Part shown: positions 38,123 through 47,057 of the stretch, in pieces | Layout of the letters: each line of letters opens with the position of its first letter | Numbering within the stretch: the first letter of the stretch is position 1 | Assembly: GCF_001625565.1 (NCBI RefSeq) | Contig: NZ_AUXS01000014.1 | Location: 1-64,000, forward strand | From: Pseudoalteromonas luteoviolacea NCIMB 1944 | GTDB taxonomy: Bacteria > Pseudomonadota > Gammaproteobacteria > Enterobacterales > Alteromonadaceae | Reading direction: 5' to 3' | DNA length: 64,000 bases | Made by a program: the position numbers and the translations under genes | Notes under the pieces: model-generated | Databases searched by the model: none | Told to the model about the DNA's origin: nothing | Seen by the model: the letters and a program-made list of their open reading frames with translations, nothing else

Positions 38123-38166
38123 AAATAGCACTATCACATTTTGTTTTTATATGAATGTGATAGTGC
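38123..38166 (-). terminator. Long stem-loop terminator after the 57-residue peptide gene
   Basis: GCACTATCACATT (38128-38140) pairs perfectly with AATGTGATAGTGC (38154-38166), 13 bp, loop 13 nt. On the minus strand it is followed by TATTTTCTT, so it fits a terminator for the peptide transcript. Flanking AAATAGC / GCTATTT extend the pairing with a 3-nt bulge. Confidence 0.65.
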
Positions 38167-38171
38167 AGCTA

Positions 38172-38193
38172 TTTACACCAAAATTAGTGTAAA
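38172..38193 (-). other. Second stem-loop just after the peptide stop codon
   Basis: TTTACAC and GTGTAAA form a 7-bp perfect stem with an 8-nt loop between the peptide stop and the longer terminator hairpin. A third small stem (ACTCTA / TAGAGT, 38200-38217) covers the stop codon itself. Together they give the mRNA 3' end unusual structure. Confidence 0.5.
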
Positions 38194-38201
38194 GTCAGAC
38201 T

Positions 38202-38375
38202 CTATACGTTTAGAGTGTTAACACTTAGGTCAAGCATGTCAGAACGTTGATTATCTTTTTGTGCTTCGTTGTTGATCTCTACGTTCTTAACTGATTTTAG
38301 TTCACCGCCCCATGCTTCTACAGCGTTTTCTTGTGAAACTAAAGTGCTTGTATCTTTACCAAAACAAAATGACAT
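38202..38375 (-). CDS. Small 57-residue peptide of unknown function (candidate modified peptide or antitoxin)
   Basis: This short gene has a near-perfect ribosome binding site (AAAGGAG, 6-7 nt before the ATG) and starts 11 nt after the nucleotidyltransferase stop. The peptide begins MSFCFGKD, has one Cys (residue 4), a central NAVEAWGGELKSVKNVEI segment, then an Asn/Gln/Asp-rich part, and ends DLSVNTLNV. It has no signal peptide or membrane segment and is slightly acidic overall. Codon use and spacing look real. AWGGE could be a double-glycine cut site, which would leave a 32-residue C-terminal part; this is speculation. Alternatives are an antitoxin for the nucleotidyltransferase or a regulatory peptide. 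I do not recognise a family. Confidence 0.6.
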   Translation of the reverse strand: MSFCFGKDTSTLVSQENAVEAWGGELKSVKNVEINNEAQKDNQRSDMLDLSVNTLNV

Positions 38376-38386
38376 ATTTAACTCCT

Positions 38387-38941
38387 TTAATTATTAATAT
38401 TATTTAAATTGCTATGGGTAATGCTAACAATACCCCTCAAGCAATCATATTCTCTAGAGTGAGAATTTAGTATCGTCCACTTTGACGCTATATTAATAGC
38501 TGTATCCAGTGGACCAAGAAGTCCATGAAAATGAACTTGAATCCTGTACTTTTTAGATATTGATTCTTTATCAAATAAATGGGCATTACTTTCTAAGTAA
38601 CCTTCTAACTCTTGCCTATTATTAATTCTTTCTTTTGGATGCCAGAAGATCAAAATGTCTAAATCATCTGGATCAGGCTTTGTTGAAATAAAGGACCCAC
38701 CTATAAAAATGCGCGCAATATGGATTTCACTGTTTTGCAAATCGCTTATCAAGATACATAAATTATCTGATAACTTTTTTCTTAGAGTATTATGTGAAAA
38801 TAACAACTCTAGACTTTGCCATGAAATTTCGTAAGGAGAGCTGTACTTTAATACTCCGTCTTCGTTATGTATTAAAGAAGGTAGCAATCCTTTTTTATTG
38901 AAACTAAGTTCCTCAAAGGGAACCTCATTAAAATATTCCAT
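38387..38941 (-). CDS. Nucleotidyltransferase-like protein, DUF6932 type
   Basis: This 184-residue protein has the nucleotidyltransferase-beta core ARIFIGGSFISTKPDPDDLDILIFWHP (about residues 75-101). The GS motif is followed by paired Asp of a DLD metal site, as in minimal nucleotidyltransferases and DUF6932 proteins. An N-terminal helical region and a C-terminal tail (RIQVHFHGLLG, REYDCLRGIVSI) complete the family-like length. Such proteins occur in toxin-antitoxin and defence settings and as orphans. It is immediately upstream of the 57-residue peptide and co-directional, so the two are probably one operon. The substrate cannot be predicted. Confidence 0.68.
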   Translation of the reverse strand: MEYFNEVPFEELSFNKKGLLPSLIHNEDGVLKYSSPYEISWQSLELLFSHNTLRKKLSDNLCILISDLQNSEIHIARIFIGGSFISTKPDPDDLDILIFWHPKERINNRQELEGYLESNAHLFDKESISKKYRIQVHFHGLLGPLDTAINIASKWTILNSHSREYDCLRGIVSITHSNLNNINN

Positions 38942-39450
38942 ACACCACTTTATTATTAATAATGTTGTTTGCTCACTTATTTATTCCAAAGATTAATTCA
39001 ATAATTTTAAGCTGTAAAGTGTGTTTTATAATTATTTTTAATTTGATTTAAAATAATTATATTCAAGCTGTAAATATTGACAGTGATTTTTTATTTGTCT
39101 GATTTTATTGCAGTTTTGTGTCATTTTTAGCTCGGTGTGTGGGCTTTTTTTGACCGTTATATTTATATTTTTTAAATTGGTGTTGTTGGTTTTTCACTCT
39201 GTTTTGGTTGGCTTATTAAGAAGTGATGAGTTCATTGAAAGGAGGTAAGGTTTGTTTATAAATTTGGTGCTGGAATACCTTGGCCTATTTAATTGTAAGC
39301 CAAGGAATATACTTATCTGAACTTTGAGGTTTGTCTACACAGTTAATTTGTTTTTATTTATTTGAGGTCGAACTAAATAAGAAGACGTATTTACTCAAAC
39401 TCAACAGCGAAGCAATACGTCTAAAAAGAGTTTATTAGCCAGTACGTTGC
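38942..39450. other. AT-rich intergenic region
   Basis: This 0.5 kb of strongly AT-rich DNA lies between the nucleotidyltransferase start and the MATE gene stop (both minus strand). It should contain the promoter of the nucleotidyltransferase-peptide unit near 38950-39010. No ORF is convincing. A T-rich stretch at 39100-39200 resembles the longer one at 53600-54130. Confidence 0.45.
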
Positions 39451-40770
39451 CTATATTTGGATCGTACTCCAGCGCCCTTGATGCCATATTTTGACAAAAA
39501 TACCCGCTTGAATTGCGCGATACGCGATATTCAAACACCAAATTGCCAATAGCCCCATGCCAAAGTGATGGCTGGCTATCCAAGCTGCCGGTAAGAACAC
39601 CAGCCACTGGATACTAAAGGATATTTTTAATACCTGTTTACTGGCACCTGCACCAAGCAGTGAATTAAGCAAGATCACGCCGACCGCATCAACAGCCAAT
39701 AGCAAAGATATGAGTTGTAAAGGCAGCCTAGCCATGTCGACTAAATGTTGCTCATGGACAAAGGCGGATAACACGAGGTCGGGAAACAGCACCATGGGTA
39801 AGCTCATAGAGCACATAAACAGTACCCCTATCATTGCAGTATCCCACCCCCAGCGCTTCGCCTTTTCAGGTGCGTCTTGGCCTAATGCCTGTCCAACTAA
39901 AGAGGCTGCAGCTATGCCAAAGCCGATACAGGGTATGATCATAACCAGCGTAACATTGACCAACACATTCGCTACTGCCAATTCGTCAGTGCCTAAGGTT
40001 CCGATGATAATGAACATCACTGTTAAACCAATTGCCCGAAAAAGCTGTTGCAGCCCTTGTGGCAACGAAAAATTTATAATTTGTTGGAGCTGCGTCTTGG
40101 TTGGCAGCTGCTGGAAAAAACCAGCTGGTTTCGAGTGCTTAAACCCGAGATAAAAGCAGTAAATGGTGCCAATAAGCAGAGATAGGGAGGTTGCCACACC
40201 AGCCCCTGTCACGCCCATTTTTGGAAAACCCAAGTTGCCAAAAATCAATAAATAGTTGAGTACGACATTGCAGACAAGCATTAAAAACAATGAGTTCATG
40301 AACAATTTCGGACGTTTAATACCGCTCCAGTAGCCTCTAAATGACAAGGTCATGGCAACAGCTGTGATGGCTAAAACGCGCACCTGCAAATAGTCATTGC
40401 CCAGCAAGATGACATTGGGATCATCATGTAATAATGGGAAAAACAATGGAACCGTATTATACAGAGCAATAGACAATGGAATACCAATAACACCACTGAT
40501 AAGCAGCGCACTATTGAGTGGGATGGCGGTTTCAGAGTCATTGCCTTTACCGTGCAAACGAGAAGAAATTGTCAGTACTCCACTGGTGAGCCCGATCAGT
40601 AGGGCAAAGGACACAAAGTTAACTTGAGAAGCAATACCGACGGCCGCTAAGGCGTCCGTGCCTAGTGTGCCCACCATGGCCATATCAATCACAACCATGA
40701 CATTTTGAGACACCATGCCTGCAATGATAGGAATTGCAAAGCAAACGATTGTTTTTACTCGATCTAGCAA
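39451..40770 (-). CDS. MATE family efflux transporter
   Basis: This 439-residue protein has 12 predicted membrane segments in two homologous halves (IVCFAIPIIAGMVSQNVMVV... and INFSLPQGLQQLFRAIGL). MATE landmarks include VVIDMAMVGTLGTDALAAVG near the N-terminus. Such exporters use Na+ or H+ gradients. The gene is the last of the leftward biosynthetic series, about 300 bp after the megasynthase, suggesting product export or self-resistance. Confidence 0.88.
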   Translation of the reverse strand: MLDRVKTIVCFAIPIIAGMVSQNVMVVIDMAMVGTLGTDALAAVGIASQVNFVSFALLIGLTSGVLTISSRLHGKGNDSETAIPLNSALLISGVIGIPLSIALYNTVPLFFPLLHDDPNVILLGNDYLQVRVLAITAVAMTLSFRGYWSGIKRPKLFMNSLFLMLVCNVVLNYLLIFGNLGFPKMGVTGAGVATSLSLLIGTIYCFYLGFKHSKPAGFFQQLPTKTQLQQIINFSLPQGLQQLFRAIGLTVMFIIIGTLGTDELAVANVLVNVTLVMIIPCIGFGIAAASLVGQALGQDAPEKAKRWGWDTAMIGVLFMCSMSLPMVLFPDLVLSAFVHEQHLVDMARLPLQLISLLLAVDAVGVILLNSLLGAGASKQVLKISFSIQWLVFLPAAWIASHHFGMGLLAIWCLNIAYRAIQAGIFVKIWHQGRWSTIQI

Positions 40771-41071
40771 AACGATCTCCAGCTATCACCCGAGTTTGTT
40801 TTTAGGGTGATTTATAACATGCCTGACGCGGAGCAATCCGAGCAGGGTGGTTAGTACGAAATAGCGCTATCGCACCTAAAATAATCGAGGGCGAAAAATA
40901 ACCTTTACTGTCTTGTGGTTATCACGCGCTCGCCAAAAGTGTGTGCTAGAAGCCGCTGTTTTTTTAACACCTAAAAGCCCACAGAAAAAGCTATTTTTTG
41001 CCCGTTTGTTAAATCAACCCACCAAGCAAGACAGACATTGTCTTATCAGTGATGGGTTGATGGTTTTGCAG
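40771..41071. other. Intergenic region between MATE and megasynthase genes
   Basis: AT-rich and without a credible ORF. A loose hairpin (AACCCA..TGGGTT around AAGAC..GTCTT, 41016-41058) just past the megasynthase stop may reduce read-through. A separate MATE promoter may lie here. Confidence 0.4.
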
Positions 41072-44000
41072 TTAACTTGCTACTTTTTCTTCTTCTGCTG
41101 ATCTCCAAGAGCGGTAAACTTCATTGCTGAGCGCGAGAGATTCCATTTTGTAAATCCCTACTACTTCGCCGTTAACTAGCAGATCACTTTGCCAATTAAT
41201 GATGCGGTTACCGCCGACCTCAAGCACATTCATATCGCCATTGGTGATAAAGATAGACTCGTGTTTTTGTAGTGCTCTATGTAAGCGAATTTCAAGCGAT
41301 TTCAAGATCCCCACCCCCTCTTTGAGAGCGGCTGATGCATTGGAAGCGCTATCTTGTGCGGTGCTTTGAGATGACAGCAACTTGCCCATTGAGCGCTGAT
41401 GCTGTCTGCACCCTTCAATGAGGTGCGTCACATCAATGACGCCTGCACTATTGTCGTTGAAAATAGTGTCCGAATGATTTGGCATAAACCATACACCGGA
41501 CTGATCCCAGGCAGATGTCGCAGTGCTGATAAATACGTTATCACCATTGTGTTTATTCACGGTGCTGCGATCACATGGACTGGCATCATCAGCCAAGGCA
41601 GAGTCAGACAACGGCGCATCAGCAGAAGAGGAAATCTGTTGAATGGTAACCTTGGCCTGACAAATATTTTTATCAAACTGGGTTACTCGAGTTGAGAAGG
41701 ATTTTGACCCGGTGATCTGGTCATCATTCACCTCGGTACAGAATAACTCTGCGCTATCGTGTTCGCAAAAAGCATCAAATTGAATGGTCAAAGCCTGAGT
41801 ATAATACTCAGATGCATTTGTGCGGTTCAGCTCTGAGGCTTTAATTAATTGCATCGTTGACTCAATTAATTGCACGCCTGTTATATGGTCGAGCGGGTGA
41901 TCATTAAAAAATGGGTGGTCCTCGCAAACGATGGTGTCAGCTCGCAATGTATTGGCGTCGTCAAGATCAGGTTTGACGTTCTTGATGATGATGTTGCCAG
42001 TGTGCTGTTTAAGATTGTGGCTGATCTCTTGCAGGGCTTTATAGGCATTTTCATCATACTCTGGCACTTGTGTGACTGCGCGCTCGCTCTGTATAGTCGT
42101 TTGTGCAGTCGCTTTGTTTAGCAACTCGGATATCTCATTGATGGTTGATAGTGGTAACAGCTGAGCTGGTTCTAACGACAGCGCTGGAAACGCTTGGATA
42201 ATGTCGTTTGTGAGCTTGAGTCGAGTAATGGAATCCACGCCTAACTCAGTCAGGTCGAGAGACGGATCCAACGCTTTAATGGCGTGATCTGTATGACGGG
42301 AGACCATCTCTTTTATGGTGTGGCTGAGGCCGTTTTGGGCTGAGCTCTGCTGCTTGGCTGATGACTTAACCACTGACTTTTTGGTCACAGTGACACCAGT
42401 TTTGCCGGTTTTTTCTTGAAGCAGTTGGACTATGTCATCGATGGTTTGCAAGACCAATATCTCAGTGACCTCTATCGAACAGTCTGGGTACATCTTGATC
42501 AATTGATTGGTTATCTTTAAACGCAGAATTGAATCAACACCAAGTTGGCCCAAGTCCACAGATGTGTTGATATTTTGAATTGGCAGTTCGGTACTCTCTG
42601 AAACGGCACTCAGAACATTCTGCGTGATGTCATCAGTGACCGCTACTCGGGCTGCCTGTGGTAAAGGCTTCTGGGTGTGCGAAGCATTAACAGCATCTGG
42701 CTGCATTGAGCTGAGCTTGGGTAAATCTGGTAGCCAATAACGACTTTGCGTAAATGGATACGACGGCAAGTTGATGCGTTTAGGGCGCGTGTTTTTATGC
42801 AGTGAGTGCCATGAAGAAGGGGTTGCACCGCGTACCCAGAAGCTCGCGACTTTATGCAGCGCTTTGACTTCAAACCAATGATTAAAGGCCGTTGTTAGTC
42901 CTTCATCTGAATCCCAATTGAGCGACTCTAGCTCTTTATCTACCGCCCCTCGGTAGAAGTTACCGCGCTTCGATGTGCCGGATAAAAATTGATATAAGGC
43001 ATCCATTAATTTAATTGGCGTATCGACGATGATGGCCAGGCGCTCTTGCATGTCATGGCGGCCTACTTGCAAGGTATAGGCAATATCAAGCAGTGTTTGC
43101 TGGCTATTAAAGGTGTCATTGATACTTTGTCTGATCAAATGACTATGCAATCCACTGGCAACCTCCATCAGCTGCTCAGGGGTTTTAGCCGACAGTAAAA
43201 TTAACTGTGCAGCAGCTTCATGGTTGCTGCTTGCCACGACGTTATCTGCTATTGGCTCTTCAACGACTACGTGGGCATTGACACCGCCAAAACCGAATGA
43301 GCTGATCCCTGCACGCAAGGGGATCGGCTCACCGCTCGCATCTGTCAAACGCTGCCAAGGTTGCGTTTTATCAACCACGTAAAATGGGCTTTGTTGCAGT
43401 GAAATCGATGGATTAAGTTGGTTGAAATGCAGTACACCGGGCAGCGTCTGGTGCTTCATTGATAGCAACACCTTGATTAACCCCGCGATCCCAGCGGCAG
43501 ACTCACAATGGCCAATATTGGTTTTTGCAGTGCCTAGGCCACAATATTGATGTGGCAAAGTGTCAGATAAAGCGTTAAATGCTTCTTTTAATGCTTCAGT
43601 TTCAATTGGATCACCTAAAGGCGTGCCTGTACCGTGGGCTTCTATATAGCTCACAGATTCCGGGGCTATATTTGCAGCTTGGTAGGCTGACTTTATCAGC
43701 TGAGTTTGGCTGTCGAGATTCGGCGCGCGCAACGAGTTAGATTTGCCATCATGATTGGTCACAGCGGACCTAATAACGCCATAGATTGTATCATTGTCCT
43801 TGATTGCCTGATGGTAAGGCTTGAGTAAGACAGCGCCGTATCCTTCTGCACGCACAAATCCATTGGCCTTTTCATCAAACGTTTTACATGAACCATCAGC
43901 CGACAACATGCCAGCGCTGTGGGCTGCTTTGTAGACGCGCGGTGTTAAAATTAGATTTATCCCCCCGGCGACAGCAAGGTTACAGGTGCCGTTTTTAATT

Positions 44001-46666
44001 GACTCCACGGCGTGATGTACAGCAACCAAAGAGCTTGAGCAAGCTGTATTGATGACTTCACTTGGACCGTTAAAGTCAAACCACCTTGAAGCGCGATTAG
44101 CTATCATGCTCATGTGTACACCTGAGTCTAGATAGGCTCCATATTTTTCGGTAAGTTCAGGCTGCGCCAAGGTCAACTCTAGATAATCATTGTTATGGGC
44201 ACCGATAAATAGCCCGACATTTTGATCGGCTAATTGCTTGGGGTTGTGTCCTGCACTTTCGAACACGCTCCATGTCATCTCCATCACTTTACGCTGCTGC
44301 GGATCCATACTATTGGCTTCAAGAGGAGAAATGCCAAAAAACTCCGCATCAAAGGTATCTATGTCGTATAAAAAGCCGCCTCGGTTTGGAAAACCATTGA
44401 GTTCAGACGCTTTTTTATCTCGAGAGAACGCTTGTCTGTTTGTTGGTATGGCTGAAATACTGTCGTTTTGGTGGATCAAGTTGTCCCAAAAGAGATCGAG
44501 ATCGGTTGCGCCGCCAGGGAAGTGGCCACTCATACCAACAATGGCTATCGCGTCTTTGTCCTGTTCGTTATATTTGTGCTGATCTGCCTCTTGATGCTGG
44601 CCTTCAACGACATCGTTTTGCACCTCTGTTGATTGACTAAGTGAGCTTAGCGCTTCGTGCAAGTGGCCAGCAAGCTGGCTAAAGCTCGGGTATTTAAACA
44701 GCATGACCGGAGCAAATGCGGTTTTAAAGACTTCTTCAATTTTTTTCGCAATGACGACGTATTGAATTGAATCCAACATAATGGCGCTTAAGTCATCAAC
44801 ATTGGCAAGATCCTGTTGAGTTAGGTTTAGCTCTGATGCAAAAACTGTATTTTTCAAAGTCTCTATGATAGCTGCGATGTTAGCACTGTCAGGCGCTGTT
44901 GCAGTATTTGTTGCTGTCGTTTGGTGCGCTGTATCGCAATAATATGCAGGCAGTGTATCGGCTTTGCGCAAGTTTCGACATGCCTGTTTTTGGATTTTTC
45001 CGCTGCCCGTTCTGGGGATTGTCTTTTCAGGAACTAAATGAATTTCATGGGCTCTGATACTGTGATTTTGAGCTATGGCCTGTTTAATATCGGCGACGAT
45101 GGCGTGATAGTCTGCTTGGCTTAATCCATCCTTGACCTCTTGTACCACAATGACTTTCTCTTCGTTATCGATCACTTGTGAAAAGACAATCATGGCAAGC
45201 TTTAGGTAGTCTACGTGGCGTTTAATTGAAGCTTCAATATCAATAGGGTGGTGGTTTTTACCATTGATAATGATGACGTCTTTTTCCCTGCCAACTACAT
45301 AGAGGTAGCCGTCTTCTACAAAGCCTAAATCACCTGTTCTAAGGAAGTTTTGATCTGAATTAGCCACTTTTGCACTGAAGGTCGAGCTTGATTCATCTGG
45401 TCTATTGAGATACCCAGCAGCAATAGACGGTGAATGCACTAATATTTCGCCTACCATGCCTTTTTTACATGGTGTCAGCGTGCCTTTTTCGACAATCATC
45501 ACAGACGTGTCACCACTTACCTTGCCGCAACTGGCCACAGTTTTAGCCTTATTGGCGCGCTCAGTGGGTTGGACTTTGTCTTGTTCCAAAGACTCTATGT
45601 CTAACGACATAAAACGTTCTTTGCTGTTGATGTCGCCGGACACGACTGAGCAAACTTCAGAGAGACCATAACAACAAGTCACGGCATTGGGGTTGAGGCC
45701 GAGGCATTCAAAGCGTGTATTGAAATTCACATAGCTATCATAGTTAAAAGGCTCGCCCCCGCAGACAATGGCCTTGAGGGATGCCAAAGGCTTTTGCTCT
45801 GATGATAAAAATGCATCGATGTTTACTTTGTTCACGCAGTAATCAAGGGCAAAGTTAGGTGCTGCGGTGTGGGTTGCCTGGTACAGTGAAATACGTTCAA
45901 ACCACAAATTTGGCTGCAACAAGAAGTATTTGGCATCAAATATGACGCTAAAAGCGCCTCTTGATAGCGGCGCTAAAATACCAAACACTAAGCCAAAGCT
46001 ATGAAACTGAGGCATCCATGAAGTGATCCGACTATCTCCGTTGATCTCCCATTGCTGCGCGCCGATATTTATTTGTGACTCTAAACTCTGATGGGGAATT
46101 TGCACCCCTTTTGGTTGAGAATTTGATCCAGAGCTATAGAGTAAAATTGCGAGATCGTCGGGTTGCTTAGGACGCTCGAGAGTGATTTTTTGATCATCGC
46201 AATTGAGCTGATTGATGTCTAATACCTGTGTATCTTTTAGCTTTTCAGATTCAGCAAGTTGTTGAGATATTTCCGTATTGGTAAGAATGCAAGTTGCTGC
46301 TGAATCAGCAATGATACGGTCTAGAGTTTCGGATAGCTTGTCTTTTTGTGTCAAGTCACCAAGGGGGATTGGGATGATGGCTAGGTTCGCATACCAACAC
46401 GCCAAAAGGCTGTAGACATACTCCATCCCCTGCGGAAATAGAATAATGATTTTTTGCTGTGATCCCAACATACTGGATAACACACTTCCAAGTCGCTGAG
46501 TGTGTTCGATTAAGTTGGCTCCTGTGATGACGTCTAAGGTGTTGTCATCTGCTGGTGTAGCAAAGAGCTCTTTTTTCTTAAACGGAGCGATAAAGTCGAT
46601 CACAGACTCCCAAAGAGGAGCACCACATGTGTCAATGAGTTGTTTTTTTTCTTGTTCTTGTTTCAT
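41072..46666 (-). CDS. Hybrid megasynthase: FAAL-ACP-KS-ACP-ACP-AfsA-like (trans-AT PKS)
   Basis: This is a 1864-residue assembly-line protein. Residues 1-570 are a fatty-acyl-AMP ligase (LLYSSGSNSQPKGVQI, SWMPQFHSFGLVFG, FLRTGDLGF, final GSGKIQK). Residues 595-675 are an ACP (Ser633 in MLDSIQ). Residues 704-1135 are a ketosynthase with Cys876 (NTACSSSL), His1011 (EAHGTG) and His1053 (NIGHCE), so active. The post-KS linker ends YPFTQSRYWLP as in trans-AT PKSs, and no AT, KR, DH or ER domain is present. Two ACPs carry Ser1379 and Ser1479 (GVDSI). The C-terminal 300 residues begin with HPFFNDHPLDHITG followed by VQLIES, the AfsA hotdog signature, with a second, degenerate half (HLIEGCRQ). The enzyme could load an acyl unit, extend it once with malonyl from the discrete transferase at 61044, and off-load through AfsA-like chemistry. 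No TE domain is seen. Confidence 0.85.
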   Translation of the reverse strand: MKQEQEKKQLIDTCGAPLWESVIDFIAPFKKKELFATPADDNTLDVITGANLIEHTQRLGSVLSSMLGSQQKIIILFPQGMEYVYSLLACWYANLAIIPIPLGDLTQKDKLSETLDRIIADSAATCILTNTEISQQLAESEKLKDTQVLDINQLNCDDQKITLERPKQPDDLAILLYSSGSNSQPKGVQIPHQSLESQINIGAQQWEINGDSRITSWMPQFHSFGLVFGILAPLSRGAFSVIFDAKYFLLQPNLWFERISLYQATHTAAPNFALDYCVNKVNIDAFLSSEQKPLASLKAIVCGGEPFNYDSYVNFNTRFECLGLNPNAVTCCYGLSEVCSVVSGDINSKERFMSLDIESLEQDKVQPTERANKAKTVASCGKVSGDTSVMIVEKGTLTPCKKGMVGEILVHSPSIAAGYLNRPDESSSTFSAKVANSDQNFLRTGDLGFVEDGYLYVVGREKDVIIINGKNHHPIDIEASIKRHVDYLKLAMIVFSQVIDNEEKVIVVQEVKDGLSQADYHAIVADIKQAIAQNHSIRAHEIHLVPEKTIPRTGSGKIQKQACRNLRKADTLPAYYCDTAHQTTATNTATAPDSANIAAIIETLKNTVFASELNLTQQDLANVDDLSAIMLDSIQYVVIAKKIEEVFKTAFAPVMLFKYPSFSQLAGHLHEALSSLSQSTEVQNDVVEGQHQEADQHKYNEQDKDAIAIVGMSGHFPGGATDLDLFWDNLIHQNDSISAIPTNRQAFSRDKKASELNGFPNRGGFLYDIDTFDAEFFGISPLEANSMDPQQRKVMEMTWSVFESAGHNPKQLADQNVGLFIGAHNNDYLELTLAQPELTEKYGAYLDSGVHMSMIANRASRWFDFNGPSEVINTACSSSLVAVHHAVESIKNGTCNLAVAGGINLILTPRVYKAAHSAGMLSADGSCKTFDEKANGFVRAEGYGAVLLKPYHQAIKDNDTIYGVIRSAVTNHDGKSNSLRAPNLDSQTQLIKSAYQAANIAPESVSYIEAHGTGTPLGDPIETEALKEAFNALSDTLPHQYCGLGTAKTNIGHCESAAGIAGLIKVLLSMKHQTLPGVLHFNQLNPSISLQQSPFYVVDKTQPWQRLTDASGEPIPLRAGISSFGFGGVNAHVVVEEPIADNVVASSNHEAAAQLILLSAKTPEQLMEVASGLHSHLIRQSINDTFNSQQTLLDIAYTLQVGRHDMQERLAIIVDTPIKLMDALYQFLSGTSKRGNFYRGAVDKELESLNWDSDEGLTTAFNHWFEVKALHKVASFWVRGATPSSWHSLHKNTRPKRINLPSYPFTQSRYWLPDLPKLSSMQPDAVNASHTQKPLPQAARVAVTDDITQNVLSAVSESTELPIQNINTSVDLGQLGVDSILRLKITNQLIKMYPDCSIEVTEILVLQTIDDIVQLLQEKTGKTGVTVTKKSVVKSSAKQQSSAQNGLSHTIKEMVSRHTDHAIKALDPSLDLTELGVDSITRLKLTNDIIQAFPALSLEPAQLLPLSTINEISELLNKATAQTTIQSERAVTQVPEYDENAYKALQEISHNLKQHTGNIIIKNVKPDLDDANTLRADTIVCEDHPFFNDHPLDHITGVQLIESTMQLIKASELNRTNASEYYTQALTIQFDAFCEHDSAELFCTEVNDDQITGSKSFSTRVTQFDKNICQAKVTIQQISSSADAPLSDSALADDASPCDRSTVNKHNGDNVFISTATSAWDQSGVWFMPNHSDTIFNDNSAGVIDVTHLIEGCRQHQRSMGKLLSSQSTAQDSASNASAALKEGVGILKSLEIRLHRALQKHESIFITNGDMNVLEVGGNRIINWQSDLLVNGEVVGIYKMESLALSNEVYRSWRSAEEEKVAS

Positions 46667-46703
46667 TATTTATCCTTAAAATACGACATGTGGGGCGGTG
46701 TTT

Positions 46704-47036
46704 TTAAGACCCCAAAGGTGCGCAATTTTTAACTTGGTAAGTGCTAAATAACATCCGAGTGCGGGTGGGCATATTTACCGGAATACTTATCGACTGTGTC
46801 GAGCGATATCGTGGCTTCTTGTTAAAGTGATGAGTCGCTATTTCCGAAGTTGAGTCATTTTTATTTTTGCCTTGCCCATGTGCGGATACGCCGGGAGATA
46901 TACCCTGAATAGCGTTAAAAAGACGTATCACGGCATCCATGGTTGCTAGCATCGCTATGCGAAACAGTACAAGCGCGCTTTGACCTCGCTGTTGTTTCAA
47001 ATACCAATGTTTTAGTTGGCTATACATGGATACCAT
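46704..47036 (-). CDS. Possible small protein between ligase and megasynthase genes
   Basis: This is a 110-residue open frame, co-directional and fitting the 390-bp gap between its neighbours. An amphipathic, partly hydrophobic segment (QSALVLFRIAMLATMDAVIRL) is followed by a basic tail. The ribosome binding site is weak, and the sequence resembles no family I know. It may be a real small membrane-associated protein of the cluster or a chance ORF. Confidence 0.3.
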   Translation of the reverse strand: MVSMYSQLKHWYLKQQRGQSALVLFRIAMLATMDAVIRLFNAIQGISPGVSAHGQGKNKNDSTSEIATHHFNKKPRYRSTQSISIPVNMPTRTRMLFSTYQVKNCAPLGS

Positions 47037-47057
47037 TACCTACGCCTATCTACTCAC

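Noticed and set aside
38202..38375. Small peptide considered as a lanthipeptide precursor for LanB/LanC
   Set aside because: It has only one Cys, at residue 4, so no thioether ring in a C-terminal core is possible, and it lies 20 kb from lanB.
40913..41101. 62-residue plus-strand ORF between MATE and megasynthase genes
   Set aside because: It runs into the 3' end of the megasynthase gene on the opposite strand, lacks a ribosome binding site and has no family-like features.
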